Shown one piece after another: positions 16,038-26,023 of a DNA stretch of 40,866 nucleotides. The position numbers were made by a program, and so were the translations under genes. The number at the start of each line of letters is the position of its first letter. Positions within the stretch are counted from its first letter, which is position 1. This DNA is from Micrococcales bacterium. Its GTDB lineage: Bacteria; Actinomycetota; Actinomycetes; Actinomycetales; Microbacteriaceae. The notes below the pieces were generated by a model, which ran no database searches, was not told the origin of the DNA, and saw only the letters and a list, made by a program, of their open reading frames with translations. The DNA lies in the NCBI GenBank assembly GCA_947483795.1, contig CANKLZ010000004.1, positions 1-40,866 on the forward strand. Reading direction: 5' to 3'.

Positions 16038-17434
16038 TGATTGTGCTTAGTCTCAAAGAGATAGCTGAGGCAATATCAGCAGAGCTAGTCGGCGAAGGTT
16101 CAATAACTGTTACGGGTTCCGTTGAAACAGATTCGCGACTGATAACCACCGGCTCGTTGTTTGTTGCAAAACCTGGTGAACATACCGATGGCCATCTTTT
16201 TGTGCCCAACGCAATTGATCAGGGAGCAGTTGCTGCCATAGTTGAGCGTCAACTCAATGACGATATTTCTCAACTTATTGTGAATGATTCGGTTGTAGCA
16301 CTGGGTCTTTTAGCTAAGTATGTGGTTGCTAAGGTCAAAGTTCTCGGTGACTTGAAAGTTATTGGTGTTACCGGTTCAAACGGCAAGACCACAACCAAGA
16401 ACATGCTTCGCGAAGTTCTCTCCTCAAATGGAGAAACTATTGCGCCAGAGGAGTCCTTCAATAATGAAGTCGGAGCCCCATACTCGATGCTTCGAATTAA
16501 TGAGCAAACTAAGTATTTAGTGGTTGAACTAGGAGCTGGCGGTTTGGGAAGTGTCCGTTACCTAACTCAAATGTGTGAACCAGATATTGGTATCGAACTA
16601 AAAGTTGGTTTGGCACATGCTGGCGAATTCGGTGGGATAGATGTAACAGAGAGAATCAAGTCTGAACTGGTTGAGGAGCTTTCAACTGAAGCCATAGCGC
16701 TACTGAACATTGACGATGAGCGCGTGAAGAGAATGTCTGAAAAGACCCAAGCAAAGATTTCGTCTTTTGGCCTTAACGCTGAAGCTAATTACAGGGCCGA
16801 AGACATACAGGTTTCAATCAAAGGAACCAGTTTCACTCTGGTTACACCAGATGGAAGAAGAAGCCCTATTCAGCTTCATATTCTCGGTGAACACCACGTC
16901 TATAACGCTTTAGCAGCTCTGGCCACTGCAGAGCTCTTGGGTGTCGATAGAGCCGAGGCAGTCGCGGCTATTGAGCAAATGAAACTTGCTGAGAGATGGC
17001 GTATGGAGCTAAATGTATCTTCAACCGGACTTACTGTGATTAACGATGCCTATAACTCAAGCCCTGATTCGATGCGCGCAGCTTTACAAACACTGGCTCA
17101 ACTCGGCAGACAAACAGGTAAAAAAACTGTTGCTGTAATGGGAGAGATGGCTGAGTTAGGTGAATTCTCAGTTCATGAGCACGATGCCATAGGTCGAATA
17201 GCAGTTCGTTTGAATTTGGGGCAGGTTGTTGTAGTTGGTAAAGCAGCCAAGTTGATACACATGGGTGCCTCTCAAGAAGGATCCTGGGACGGGGAATCGC
17301 AGTATTTCGATGAAATCTCCGACGCTCTAGGGTATCTGCGTGGAATGCTTACAGGTGATGAAATCGTCTTGGTGAAATCTTCTAAGTCGGCAAACCTACG
17401 TTATCTTGGCGATGACCTTTGGAAGGAGATCTAA
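16037..17434 (+). CDS. murF: UDP-MurNAc-tripeptide:D-Ala-D-Ala ligase MurF
   Basis: Last cytoplasmic Mur ligase, adding D-alanyl-D-alanine to the UDP-MurNAc-tripeptide. The ATP loop GVTGSNGKTTTKNML (about residues 112-126), the EESFNNEVGAP segment and the YNSSPDSM motif are characteristic of MurF. Its length is 465 residues. The start ATG overlaps the murE stop as TAATG and the stop overlaps the mraY start in the same way. No ddl (D-Ala-D-Ala ligase) gene lies in this cluster, so the dipeptide must be made from elsewhere. Confidence 0.95.
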   Translation: MIVLSLKEIAEAISAELVGEGSITVTGSVETDSRLITTGSLFVAKPGEHTDGHLFVPNAIDQGAVAAIVERQLNDDISQLIVNDSVVALGLLAKYVVAKVKVLGDLKVIGVTGSNGKTTTKNMLREVLSSNGETIAPEESFNNEVGAPYSMLRINEQTKYLVVELGAGGLGSVRYLTQMCEPDIGIELKVGLAHAGEFGGIDVTERIKSELVEELSTEAIALLNIDDERVKRMSEKTQAKISSFGLNAEANYRAEDIQVSIKGTSFTLVTPDGRRSPIQLHILGEHHVYNALAALATAELLGVDRAEAVAAIEQMKLAERWRMELNVSSTGLTVINDAYNSSPDSMRAALQTLAQLGRQTGKKTVAVMGEMAELGEFSVHEHDAIGRIAVRLNLGQVVVVGKAAKLIHMGASQEGSWDGESQYFDEISDALGYLRGMLTGDEIVLVKSSKSANLRYLGDDLWKEI

Positions 17435-18564
17435 TGAGAGCGCTCTTACTTGCAGGGCTTCTAGGTTTGGTGCTGTCGCTAACCATTACTCCTATCTTGA
17501 TTTGGTTATTCAAGAGAATCGGCTGGGGGCAGATAGTTCGCGTCGATGGACCCTCTACTCACCACACAAAACGTGGCACACCTAGCATGGGTGGAATTGG
17601 AATAATCCTCAGCGCAGTAGCTTCCTATTTTGTGGCCAAGCTGGTCAATGGTGAACCACCTACATACTCGGCTTTGCTAGTGATGTTTATGATGGTCGGT
17701 CTCGGTCTAGTTGGTTTCCTTGATGACTACCTAAAGGTGCGTGGACAAAATACTGCGGGCCTCAAAGGTGTTTACAAAATCATTGGGCAGATAACTGTTG
17801 CTACAGTTTTTGCCTGGGCTGCTTTGCAAAACAAAGATGCGTTTGGGTTAACTCCTGCATCAACAGAAATATCTGTTTTCAGAGACACAGGCTTTGACCT
17901 AACCAAGATTGCCCCAGAGAGCTGGGGTGAGATTGCCGTTTGGATAGGTGCTGCCGCCTTCCTGTTTTGGATTTACTTACTTGTGGTGAGTGCCTCAAAT
18001 GGAGTGAATCTTACCGACGGAGCTGATGGCTTAGCTACCGGTTCGCTAATCATGTCTATTGGTGCCTTTGCGGTAATTGGTTTTTGGAAATTCAATCAAG
18101 CCTGTGATGTGACGAACATCGCACCTAACTGTTATGACACGAGAGACCCACTGGATCTAGCTGTTGTGGCAGCTGCCATAGTTGGTGCGCTGATTGGTTT
18201 CCTATGGTTTAACACCAACCCTGCTCAAATCTTTATGGGGGATAGCGGTTCTCTAGGTTTAGGTGGAGCACTAGCTGCTCTAGCGATACTTTCTCGCACC
18301 GAAGTTCTTTTGATTTTGGTCGGCGGTCTATTCGCTATTTCAGCAGGTTCCGTAATCCTGCAACGAAGTGTCTTCAAGCTATCCAGAGCCATCACAGGAA
18401 AGCCACGACGCATCTTCCTGAACAGCCCACTGCATCACCACTTCGAAGAAAAAGGTTGGAACGAAGTAACAGTTGTAGTTAGATTCTGGATTATCTGTGG
18501 CCTTCTAGTCATGGCAGGTATCGGATTGTTCTATGTTGAGTGGATTTATGGCTCGGTTGCATGA
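17434..18564 (+). CDS. mraY: Phospho-MurNAc-pentapeptide translocase MraY
   Basis: Polytopic membrane enzyme that transfers phospho-MurNAc-pentapeptide to undecaprenyl phosphate, giving lipid I. About ten hydrophobic helices are visible over 376 residues. Motifs: HHTKRGTPSMGGIGII, GFLDDYLKV with the two Asp residues that bind magnesium, NLTDGADGLA, FMGDSGSLGLGG, and the His-rich SPLHHHFEEKGW near the C-terminus. The ATG at 17434 is chosen because AAGGAG lies 5 bases upstream and it overlaps the murF stop (TAATG); a GTG-type start at 17419 would add 5 residues. The stop overlaps murD by ATGA. Confidence 0.96.
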   Translation: MRALLLAGLLGLVLSLTITPILIWLFKRIGWGQIVRVDGPSTHHTKRGTPSMGGIGIILSAVASYFVAKLVNGEPPTYSALLVMFMMVGLGLVGFLDDYLKVRGQNTAGLKGVYKIIGQITVATVFAWAALQNKDAFGLTPASTEISVFRDTGFDLTKIAPESWGEIAVWIGAAAFLFWIYLLVVSASNGVNLTDGADGLATGSLIMSIGAFAVIGFWKFNQACDVTNIAPNCYDTRDPLDLAVVAAAIVGALIGFLWFNTNPAQIFMGDSGSLGLGGALAALAILSRTEVLLILVGGLFAISAGSVILQRSVFKLSRAITGKPRRIFLNSPLHHHFEEKGWNEVTVVVRFWIICGLLVMAGIGLFYVEWIYGSVA

Positions 18565-20015
18565 GCAAGCTAGATGATCTAAACAGTTGGCACTCAAATT
18601 GGAGTGAGCTAAGAGCAGTCGTCTATGGTCTAGGTGTCACGGGTTTTTCTGTTGCCGACACTTTGAACGAATTAGGTACAAAAGTATTGGTCGTTGCCGA
18701 TAAAGCTGAAGATGGAATCGTAGATATTCTCGATGTGCTTGGGGTCGAGTATTTGATTAGTGAATCACCAGAGGCAGTTTCTACTCGGGTAAGTGTGTTT
18801 TCGCCAGAGGTTGTAATCACGTCCCCTGGAGTGCGCCCTGACAATGGGTTTCTCCTTCAATTGCAGGCTTCTGACATCGATGTTTGGACAGACATCGATC
18901 TTGCTTGGCGGCTTAGAGACAAATCGGGTAGGGCATCCGAATGGATTTGTATCACTGGAACTAATGGAAAGACTACGGTCACACAGTTAGTTGAGAAGAT
19001 GCTCTTGACTGCTGGAGTTAGAGCAGTTGCTTGCGGAAACATTGGTGTGCCGATCCTTGATGTCATTCGAGATCCAGCTGATTTTGAAGTCTTAGTCGTT
19101 GAGCTCAGTAGCTTTCAACTGCACTACACAAACAGCATTGAACCTTTAGCCAGCGTGGTACTCAATCTTGCCGAAGACCACCTTGACTGGCATGGCTCAA
19201 TGAAGGAGTACAGCAGGACCAAGGGAAAGATTTATAACAACACCAGAGTTTGCTGCGTTTACAACGTGGGGGATAAGAGCACCTCTGAATTGCTCAATGA
19301 ATCCAACAACACAGAGTCTGCCCAGGCTGTTGGCTTTACTGTAAACACTCCGGCACCTAACGAAATTGGCTGGGTTGAAGACATTTTGGTGGATAGAGCT
19401 TTCGTCGATGATCCTTCTGTAGCTTTGGAATTGGCTTCGCTTGCTGATCTAAGTGACACAATCGTAGTTAGTCCACACCTAATGGCAAACATTGCAGCAG
19501 CTTCAGCACTAGCCAGAGCAGCCGGTGTTCAACCAAGCGAAATTTCTCTTGCTCTAAAGGAATTCAAACTAGACGCGCATCGAATTGAACTAGTTCTGGT
19601 CAAAGATGGCATTAGTTGGGTAGATGATTCAAAGGCAACCAATCCACACGCTGCTGCCGCTGCGTTATCTTCTTTTGATTCTGTGATTTGGATTGTTGGT
19701 GGACTTCTCAAAGGCGTTGACATTTCAGATTTGGTTTCAAGATATTCAGCAAAAGTCAAAGCTGCGATAGTTATCGGACTCCACAGAGAACCAGTGCTCG
19801 AAGCATTCGCTAGTTTATCCCCAAACACCAAGGTCTTTGAGATCCCTTCCGAATCTAGTGAGATTATGCAGGATGTTGTGGTTGTTGCCAAAAGTTTGGC
19901 CAGTTCAGGAGACACAGTGCTTCTTGCCCCTGCTGCCGCTTCAATGGATCAGTTTAAGGACTATGCCCAACGCGGAGAATTATTTGCTGAAGCCGTGAAA
20001 AGGGAAGTTTCATAA
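18561..20015 (+). CDS. murD: UDP-MurNAc-L-Ala:D-Glu ligase MurD
   Basis: Adds D-glutamate to UDP-MurNAc-L-alanine. An N-terminal Rossmann-like domain (VVYGLGVTGFSVADTL) binds UDP, the central domain has CITGTNGKTTVTQL (about residues 133-146), and DDSKATNPHAAAAAL is the MurD-specific C-terminal motif. Length is 484 residues. The start ATG at 18561 overlaps the mraY stop (ATGA); the longer frame from 18540 would add 7 residues inside mraY. The stop couples to ftsW by TAATG. Confidence 0.95.
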   Translation: MSKLDDLNSWHSNWSELRAVVYGLGVTGFSVADTLNELGTKVLVVADKAEDGIVDILDVLGVEYLISESPEAVSTRVSVFSPEVVITSPGVRPDNGFLLQLQASDIDVWTDIDLAWRLRDKSGRASEWICITGTNGKTTVTQLVEKMLLTAGVRAVACGNIGVPILDVIRDPADFEVLVVELSSFQLHYTNSIEPLASVVLNLAEDHLDWHGSMKEYSRTKGKIYNNTRVCCVYNVGDKSTSELLNESNNTESAQAVGFTVNTPAPNEIGWVEDILVDRAFVDDPSVALELASLADLSDTIVVSPHLMANIAAASALARAAGVQPSEISLALKEFKLDAHRIELVLVKDGISWVDDSKATNPHAAAAALSSFDSVIWIVGGLLKGVDISDLVSRYSAKVKAAIVIGLHREPVLEAFASLSPNTKVFEIPSESSEIMQDVVVVAKSLASSGDTVLLAPAAASMDQFKDYAQRGELFAEAVKREVS

Positions 20016-21277
20016 TGTCAAGAACTACAGCCACTCAAAGAAAGCCAATGGCTACTAAGAAAGCTAAAACTAGCTCATCTGATGCAGGATCTTCAATCAC
20101 TTCGTTTCTAAGACATCCGATCCAAAGCTCGATTCGTTGGTTTGACTCTTACTTCCTACACCAATCAAATCTGTTCTATAGATTCGTGATGTTGATTCTG
20201 TTCATGTTGGGTTGTGGGCTCCTAATGGTTCTTAGCGCTTCCAACGTTCTGGCGGCAAAGGCCACTGGCGATCCTTTCTCAGAATTCAAGTCCCAGGTTA
20301 TTTTGGCCATTATTGGCCTTGTAGGCATGCTGGTTATTTCTAAGCGATCTGTTGAACAAATCCAAATGTTCTCAACCCTTTTCTTTTGGTTCACAGTAGG
20401 ACTTCAACTCTTAGTGAAGGTTCCGGGTATCGGTATCACAGTTGGAGGAAACACGAACTGGATCAATCTTGGTTTCGGTCAGATTCAACCTTCGGAGTTT
20501 TTAAAGTTAGGCGTAATCCTTTTCCTAGCCTCACTTTTGAGCACGAAGCTTGACTATCTTTGGGACTTCCAGAGCACAACACAACCTGTACTCATTTATG
20601 GTTTTGGCGCTGCCGCTTTGGTTCTTGTTCTTTCAGGTGACTTGGGCACAGCAGCGGTTATGGCTCTATTCATTTTTGGGCTTATGTTTTTGATCGGTAT
20701 GCCAGCTAATCGACTGATGCTCTTTGTTGGTTTAGGTGCCGTGGTTGCAGTACTTGCCGCAGCTTTTAGTCCGAACCGTGTATCCAGAATCCTCTCGTTC
20801 TTCAATCGTTGTAGTGAAAGCATCGATGGCGCTAATTGGCAGGTGTGTCACGGTGAATGGGCGTTAGCTTCAGGTGGTTTGTTTGGAACAGGATTGGGTG
20901 AATCCAAAATGAAGTGGGGTTGGATTCCTGAAGTGGAAAACGACTTTATCTTTTCCATCATCGGGGAAGAAGTCGGGCTTATTGGTGCTGTAGTGGTTCT
21001 AGTTCTGTTTTTCTTGTTAGCTCGTTTCATGAGAAGGATATCTTTAAACTCAACGACTGCTTTTGGTTCAATAGCGGTCACAGGAATCATGCTTTGGATT
21101 TTGGTTCAAGCGCTTATTAACATTGCTGTTGTTTTGCATCTTTTTCCAGTTCTTGGAGTTCCGTTGCCTTTGTTCTCTAAGGGTGGCTCATCGATGGTTG
21201 CAGTGCTTGTAGCTCTAGGTGTTGTCTTAGCAGTCGAAAGAGATCAGGCAAGTAGTCCAAAGAGGATAAGGCGATGA
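20015..21277 (+). CDS. ftsW: Septal peptidoglycan polymerase FtsW (SEDS family)
   Basis: SEDS glycosyltransferase that polymerises lipid II at the septum in partnership with FtsI. A basic cytoplasmic N-terminal tail of about 45 residues precedes roughly ten membrane helices. GGNTNWINLGFGQIQPSEFLKL, PEVENDFIFSIIGEEVG and the C-terminal PLPLFSKGGSSM are SEDS signatures. Its 420 residues fit FtsW better than RodA, and its place between murD and murG is the FtsW slot. The start is coupled to murD (TAATG) and the stop to murG (ATGA). Confidence 0.94.
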   Translation: MSRTTATQRKPMATKKAKTSSSDAGSSITSFLRHPIQSSIRWFDSYFLHQSNLFYRFVMLILFMLGCGLLMVLSASNVLAAKATGDPFSEFKSQVILAIIGLVGMLVISKRSVEQIQMFSTLFFWFTVGLQLLVKVPGIGITVGGNTNWINLGFGQIQPSEFLKLGVILFLASLLSTKLDYLWDFQSTTQPVLIYGFGAAALVLVLSGDLGTAAVMALFIFGLMFLIGMPANRLMLFVGLGAVVAVLAAAFSPNRVSRILSFFNRCSESIDGANWQVCHGEWALASGGLFGTGLGESKMKWGWIPEVENDFIFSIIGEEVGLIGAVVVLVLFFLLARFMRRISLNSTTAFGSIAVTGIMLWILVQALINIAVVLHLFPVLGVPLPLFSKGGSSMVAVLVALGVVLAVERDQASSPKRIRR

Positions 21278-22341
21278 CTAATTACCTTTTGGCCGGTGGT
21301 GGCACAGCGGGGCACGTAAATCCTCTGTTATCTCTTGCTGATGAAATAATGAGCCAAGCTGGCCAGCACAAAGTCTGGGCACTCGGCACAGCCGAAGGCT
21401 TGGAATCAAGGCTTGTTCCTCAACGAGGTTACGAACTATTAACAGTGCCAAGATTGCCCATGCCTAGAAAACTCAATGGTTATCTTTTGAAGTTTCCCTT
21501 GCTATTTGCCGAATCAGTTAAGTTAGTAAAAAAGTATCTCCAAGAAAACAAGATTGATGTTGTTGTTGGGTTTGGCGGCTACGCAAGCGCTCCGGCGTAT
21601 CGAGCAGCAAAGTCTCTTGCTATCCCTTATGTAATCCACGAAGCTAATGCATTACCTGGTTACGCAAATCGGATTGGTGCCAATGGTGCAGCTGCGGTTG
21701 GAGTTACCTTTAGTCAAACAGTCCTACCTAATTCAACTGTGGTCGGCATGCCCCTTCGCAAAGAGGTTCTTGAGTTGATGAAGACAGACCTACGCTTTGA
21801 AGCTGAGACATTCTTTGGACTAGACACCAAGTTGACCACCTTGTTGGTTACCGGTGGTTCACTGGGTGCCCGAAGAATAAATGAAACTATCGAAGATTCA
21901 AGAGCATTACTTGAGGCAGCAGGCATTCAAGTGATTCACATTGTTGGTTCAAGAGCAGAACTTCCTGATGTGAGTGAAGGCGGTTATCGTCGGATTAGTT
22001 ATTGCGATCGGATGGATTTGGCTTTGGCGGCAGCCGACTTTGCTGTAGCCAGATCTGGGGCAGCAACTGTGAGTGAGTTTGCCGCTGTTGGACTTCCAGC
22101 AGTATTCGTGCCTTACCCTGTGGGTAATGGTGAGCAAAAGCTAAACGCCCAGGATCTAGTTGAGGCTGGTGGAGCACTTGTTGTCGATGATGCTCAGTTC
22201 ACACCAGAATATGTGCGCACAAAGCTTGTTCCGACAATCAGTAACGCCAAGCTAGTCAAAGAAATGAGTGCCAAGGCATTATCTGTTGGCTTACAGGACG
22301 GATCTAGACGTCTGCTCGAATTAGTAAATGGCGTGTTGTAA
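21274..22341 (+). CDS. murG: Lipid II synthase MurG
   Basis: Transfers N-acetylglucosamine from UDP-GlcNAc to lipid I on the inner face of the membrane, giving lipid II. The N-terminal glycine loop LLAGGGTAGHVNPLLSLAD, the second loop VTGGSLGARRIN, and the sugar-nucleotide region ARSGAATVSEFAAVGLPAVFVPYP are the MurG/GT28 hallmarks. The length of 355 residues is standard. The ATG overlaps the ftsW stop. A 51-base gap with a perfect 10-base palindrome GCTAGCTAGC (22349-22358) separates it from murC. Confidence 0.95.
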   Translation: MTNYLLAGGGTAGHVNPLLSLADEIMSQAGQHKVWALGTAEGLESRLVPQRGYELLTVPRLPMPRKLNGYLLKFPLLFAESVKLVKKYLQENKIDVVVGFGGYASAPAYRAAKSLAIPYVIHEANALPGYANRIGANGAAAVGVTFSQTVLPNSTVVGMPLRKEVLELMKTDLRFEAETFFGLDTKLTTLLVTGGSLGARRINETIEDSRALLEAAGIQVIHIVGSRAELPDVSEGGYRRISYCDRMDLALAAADFAVARSGAATVSEFAAVGLPAVFVPYPVGNGEQKLNAQDLVEAGGALVVDDAQFTPEYVRTKLVPTISNAKLVKEMSAKALSVGLQDGSRRLLELVNGVL

Positions 22342-22392
22342 GGCTCTGGCTAGCTAGCTGAAATTAGTCTTTATATAAATCTTTAGGAAAAC

Positions 22393-23784
22393 ATGACTAT
22401 CAAACCCGACTTCAGCCAAAGCGTCCCTGACAACCTAGGGCACGTGCACTTCATCGGTATTGGTGGATCTGGCATGAGCGGAATCGCTCGATTACTGATT
22501 CAATCAGGCCACAAAGTTACTGGAAGCGATGTTAGAGAATCCGGCAACATTGAAGAGCTCAGAAAACTAGGCGCTCATGTCTTTATAGGCCATAATGCAA
22601 ATAACCTTGGCGATGCCGACACCGTGGTCGTGACATCTGCATTGTGGCCAACTAATCCTGAGTATGGTTTAGCTCAAGAAAAGCACTTACCTATACTCCA
22701 TAGATCTCAGGCTCTGAAGTATCTGACTACGGATAAGAAACTTGTTTCAATAGCAGGAGCTCACGGTAAGACCACAAGTACAGGAATGCTTGTAACTGGG
22801 CTGAGAGTTTTAGGAAAAGATCCAAGTTTCGTCAACGGCGGAGTAATCGCTGAGTATGGTGCTTCAGCAGCATCTGGTTCATCCGAACTGTTCGTTATTG
22901 AAGCTGACGAGTCTGATGGCTCTTTCTTGCATTATCAGACTTCTATCGCATTGATAACTAACGTCGACCCTGATCACTTAGATCACTATGGCTCACTCGA
23001 GAACTTTGAGAATGAGTTCGCTAAGTTTGCTAATGGTGCATCAGACTTTGTTGCAATTAGTTCTGATGACCCAGGAGCAGTTCGGGTCACAAAGCTAATT
23101 CACGACAAGAGAGTTATAACTTTTGGCGAGGAACCTGAGGCTACGGTGAGGGTTATCAATCTCGATGCTTCTGGAGCTCAGGTAAGTTTTGACCTGAAGT
23201 ACGAAAATGAGATTTACTCCGCGACACTTAGAGTGCCAGGTAAGCACAATGCAATCAATGCCGCCGGAGCATTTGCCGTGTTGGTCGGATTGGGGTTAGA
23301 CCCGGAAGAATCACTTCAAGCGATTGCAACCTTCGGTGGCACTGAACGTAGGTTTGAACTTCACGGCGAGGCTAGAGGCGTTAAGGTTTATGACGACTTT
23401 GCTCATCACCCAACTGAGGTGCTTGCAGCGTTGATTGCTGCTAGAGCGGTTGTCGGTAGTGGCAGATTGATAACGGTTTTCCAGCCACACCTATACAGCC
23501 GAACCAGACTCTTTGCTAAAGAGTTCGCGGAAGCGCTTGAACTAAGTGATGAAGTTGTTGTTTTGGACATCTATGCAGCTCGAGAAGATCCAGAGCCTGG
23601 AGTAACCGGTGCTTTGATTGCAGATGCGTTTTTGGTTCAGAAAAGAATGCACTATGTGCCGCTTTGGGATGATGTGCCCTGCGCTGTGGCTGCGATAGCA
23701 AAAGAAGGTGACTTTGTAATCACAATGGGTTGTGGTGATGTTTATCGACAAGTGCCAGGAATACTAAAGGCGCTAGAGGAATAG
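22393..23784 (+). CDS. murC: UDP-MurNAc:L-Ala ligase MurC
   Basis: First Mur ligase, adding L-alanine to UDP-MurNAc. [17 protein letters not shown] (about 19-35) is the UDP-binding glycine loop, [13 protein letters not shown] (about 120-132) the ATP loop, and [14 protein letters not shown] the MurC-type C-terminal motif. Length is 463 residues. The start ATG has AGGAAAAC upstream. It is one of the few dcw genes not overlapping its neighbour; TATATAA at 22372-22378 could be a weak internal -10 element, but no good -35 is visible. Confidence 0.95.
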   Translation: MTIKPDFSQSVPDNLGHVHFIGIGGSGMSGIARLLIQSGHKVTGSDVRESGNIEELRKLGAHVFIGHNANNLGDADTVVVTSALWPTNPEYGLAQEKHLPILHRSQALKYLTTDKKLVSIAGAHGKTTSTGMLVTGLRVLGKDPSFVNGGVIAEYGASAASGSSELFVIEADESDGSFLHYQTSIALITNVDPDHLDHYGSLENFENEFAKFANGASDFVAISSDDPGAVRVTKLIHDKRVITFGEEPEATVRVINLDASGAQVSFDLKYENEIYSATLRVPGKHNAINAAGAFAVLVGLGLDPEESLQAIATFGGTERRFELHGEARGVKVYDDFAHHPTEVLAALIAARAVVGSGRLITVFQPHLYSRTRLFAKEFAEALELSDEVVVLDIYAAREDPEPGVTGALIADAFLVQKRMHYVPLWDDVPCAVAAIAKEGDFVITMGCGDVYRQVPGILKALEE

Positions 23785-23786
23785 TT

Positions 23787-24656
23787 TTGCAACCTCCTAA
23801 GAGTCGATTTGACCATTCAAAGCCTGCAGCTAAACCAAAGGCAAAACCGAGGGTTCAAGTACCCAAAGCTAAGTCAACACGTGGCTTAAAAAAGAATTTG
23901 AAAAGTAATCGGCTGAACCTTTCAACGAGGCGAGCACAGAGAAAAGAAGCTAGAAGGTTTACCAAAGAGTCGCAGGTTAAGAAGATCTTTCTTCGTTCAT
24001 TACTTGCTGCTTTGGTCGCGTTGGTCTTGCTCGTGCTTGCTACTATGTTCACCCCGATAATGGCTATCAACAAGATCACCGTCACTGGAACAAAGAAAGT
24101 GTCAGAGAAACAGGTTCAGGTTGCTCTAAAGAAATACATCGGCACACCTTTACCGATGATTAATACCGCAAGTGTTGCTAGCGATTTGGCTAAGTTCAAG
24201 CTCATCGAAAGTATTTCTTTGGTTAGCAAGCCTCCCTATGAACTTCAGGTGCGAATCGTTGAACGCACGCCGATATCAGTAGTCGTAACAAACGGTAAGG
24301 GTTTCTTGTATGACCCATCAGGTGTTCGGGTTGGAGTTGCTACCGGTGCAGAGAAACTGCCAACCATAATCATTACCGGAGACCCTATGTCCTCGAAGAA
24401 CTTTAAGCAGGCTATAGATGTTTTACTGTCCTTACCAAGCTCACTCTTGGATCGAGTCGCCTATATCCAAGCTAGAACCAGGGATAACGTCACCATGCAG
24501 CTTCGTGGCAATGCTGTGCAAACGATCATTTGGGGGGACTCAACTCAATCTGCGCTCAAGTCAAGAGTGTTAAAGGTTTTGCTTTTCAAAACTCCCGCAC
24601 GAATACCAGCAACCTTTGACGTTTCCTCACCTCTTACTCCAAGTGTGATTCGTTAG
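23787..24656 (+). CDS. ftsQ: Division protein FtsQ
   Basis: Bitopic divisome protein. A very basic N-terminal cytoplasmic region of about 65 residues (many Lys/Arg, Pro) is followed by one membrane helix (about residues 69-93), then a POTRA domain starting INKITVTGTKKVSEKQVQVALKKY and an FtsQ-type beta domain. The length of 289 residues is usual. The start is TTG at 23787 with AGAGGA 6 bases upstream, 2 bases after murC. Position between murC and ftsZ is standard for actinobacteria; ftsA is absent, as usual there. Confidence 0.9.
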   Translation: MQPPKSRFDHSKPAAKPKAKPRVQVPKAKSTRGLKKNLKSNRLNLSTRRAQRKEARRFTKESQVKKIFLRSLLAALVALVLLVLATMFTPIMAINKITVTGTKKVSEKQVQVALKKYIGTPLPMINTASVASDLAKFKLIESISLVSKPPYELQVRIVERTPISVVVTNGKGFLYDPSGVRVGVATGAEKLPTIIITGDPMSSKNFKQAIDVLLSLPSSLLDRVAYIQARTRDNVTMQLRGNAVQTIIWGDSTQSALKSRVLKVLLFKTPARIPATFDVSSPLTPSVIR

Positions 24657-24662
24657 TCGGTT

Positions 24663-24717
24663 CCTAGACACGCCTCAGGATTAGCAGGTGTTTAGGGCCT
24701 TTAAGGTTTAGTTTTTT
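24663..24717 (+). terminator. Stem-loop and T-tract between ftsQ and ftsZ
   Basis: CCTAGACAC-g-CCT (24663-24675) pairs with AGG-TGTTTAGG (24686-24696) with one bulge and one G-T pair. Six T follow at 24712-24717 after a short CCTTTAAGG palindrome. It could partially terminate upstream transcription, giving ftsZ its own transcript. The 15-base distance from stem to T-run makes it a weak terminator call. Confidence 0.35.
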
Positions 24718-24801
24718 GGCGCAGATGCATTTGTTGAGATTACTTAACCTTCAAGTTGAAGTTTAGGGTTTTACAAATGTAGGACTTATCGAAGGAAGAG
24801 C

Positions 24802-26019
24802 ATGTCTGAAGCAGTGTTGAACAATTTCTTGGCCGTAATCAAGGTTGTCGGTGTCGGTGGCGCTGGTGGTAACGCGGTTAACCAAATGATCGAGAAGCAG
24901 CTTCGCGGAGTTGAATTTATCGCAATCAATACTGATGGCCAGGACCTGCTCAAATCAGAAGCTCACGTGAAGCTTGAAATCGGTAGTTCAAGTGCAAGAA
25001 GTCTTGGTGCTGGTGCAGATCCAGAAGTAGGACGCAGAGCTGCTGAAGATCACGCAGATGAGATAGCTGAGGTTCTTCGCGGAGCAGACATGGTATTCGT
25101 GGCAGCCGGTGAAGGTGGCGGAACAGGAACTGGTGCGGCTCCTGTAGTTGCTCGTGTTGCCAAAGAGTCAGGTGCTCTAACCGTTGGTGTTGTTAGTCGT
25201 CCATTTGATTTTGAAGGAAGACGTCGCGCGGAGAATGCACAAGCAGGAATCGATGCGCTTAGAGCAGAGGTCGACGCTCTCATCATTGTTCCTAATCAAA
25301 AACTGATTGATCTAAACGACTCAGAGCTAACCTTCGTCAACGCCTTCAGCATGGCTGATGAAATTCTTCGAGCAGGCGTTCAAGGAATTTCAGATTTGAT
25401 TGTTGAAACAGGTCTTGTGAACTTGGACTTTGCAGACGTCAAGGCGGTTATGCAAGGAGCAGGAACTGCGCTAATGGGTATCGGAACAGCCAAAGGCGAA
25501 GACAGAGCTATGAGAGCTGCCGAACAAGCTATCAACCACCCATTACTTGAAAACAGCATCGACAATGCTCGCGGTGTTCTCATCCAGTTCTCAGCTGCAT
25601 CAAACATGAAGTTGGCAGAAATCAATGACGCATCTAGATTAATCCAAGAAATTGTTCACCCAGGTGCAAACATTTACTTCGGAAGTTCAATCAATGACGC
25701 TATGGGAGATGAAATTAGAGTTACGGTTATCGCCGCTGGCTTCGACGAACAACCCGCTAGACCAGCTATTAGAAAAAGCACTTTCTCAGGATCCAGCTCG
25801 GGAGCGATTCCAGTTGTTCCAGAAATCAGTTACCAACAGGAAGTCGAACCTCAAGAACAAGCTCTAGCAAGTGTGCCTTCATGGTTTGCAACGGCTCCTG
25901 TCGATATCGAAGAAGAGGCTGAAGTAGTTGTCCAGCAGCCAAAGCCTTTCGAATTTGAATCTAAGCGCACAAACTCCGGTTTTGATGACGGCATGGACAT
26001 TCCTGATTTCATAAAGTAA
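24802..26019 (+). CDS. ftsZ: Tubulin-like division GTPase FtsZ
   Basis: Polymerises into the Z-ring that organises septation. VVGVGGAGGNAVNQMI at the N-terminus, the GTP signature GGGTGTGAAP (about residues 105-114) and the T7-loop segment NLDFADVKAVM are intact. After the globular core a variable acidic linker (about residues 320-390) leads to the C-terminal peptide DDGMDIPDFIK, which binds SepF and other partners. Length is 405 residues. The ATG has GAAGGAAGAG upstream. It is preceded by a 145-base gap likely to hold its own promoter. Confidence 0.97.
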   Translation: MSEAVLNNFLAVIKVVGVGGAGGNAVNQMIEKQLRGVEFIAINTDGQDLLKSEAHVKLEIGSSSARSLGAGADPEVGRRAAEDHADEIAEVLRGADMVFVAAGEGGGTGTGAAPVVARVAKESGALTVGVVSRPFDFEGRRRAENAQAGIDALRAEVDALIIVPNQKLIDLNDSELTFVNAFSMADEILRAGVQGISDLIVETGLVNLDFADVKAVMQGAGTALMGIGTAKGEDRAMRAAEQAINHPLLENSIDNARGVLIQFSAASNMKLAEINDASRLIQEIVHPGANIYFGSSINDAMGDEIRVTVIAAGFDEQPARPAIRKSTFSGSSSGAIPVVPEISYQQEVEPQEQALASVPSWFATAPVDIEEEAEVVVQQPKPFEFESKRTNSGFDDGMDIPDFIK

Positions 26020-26023
26020 AAAC

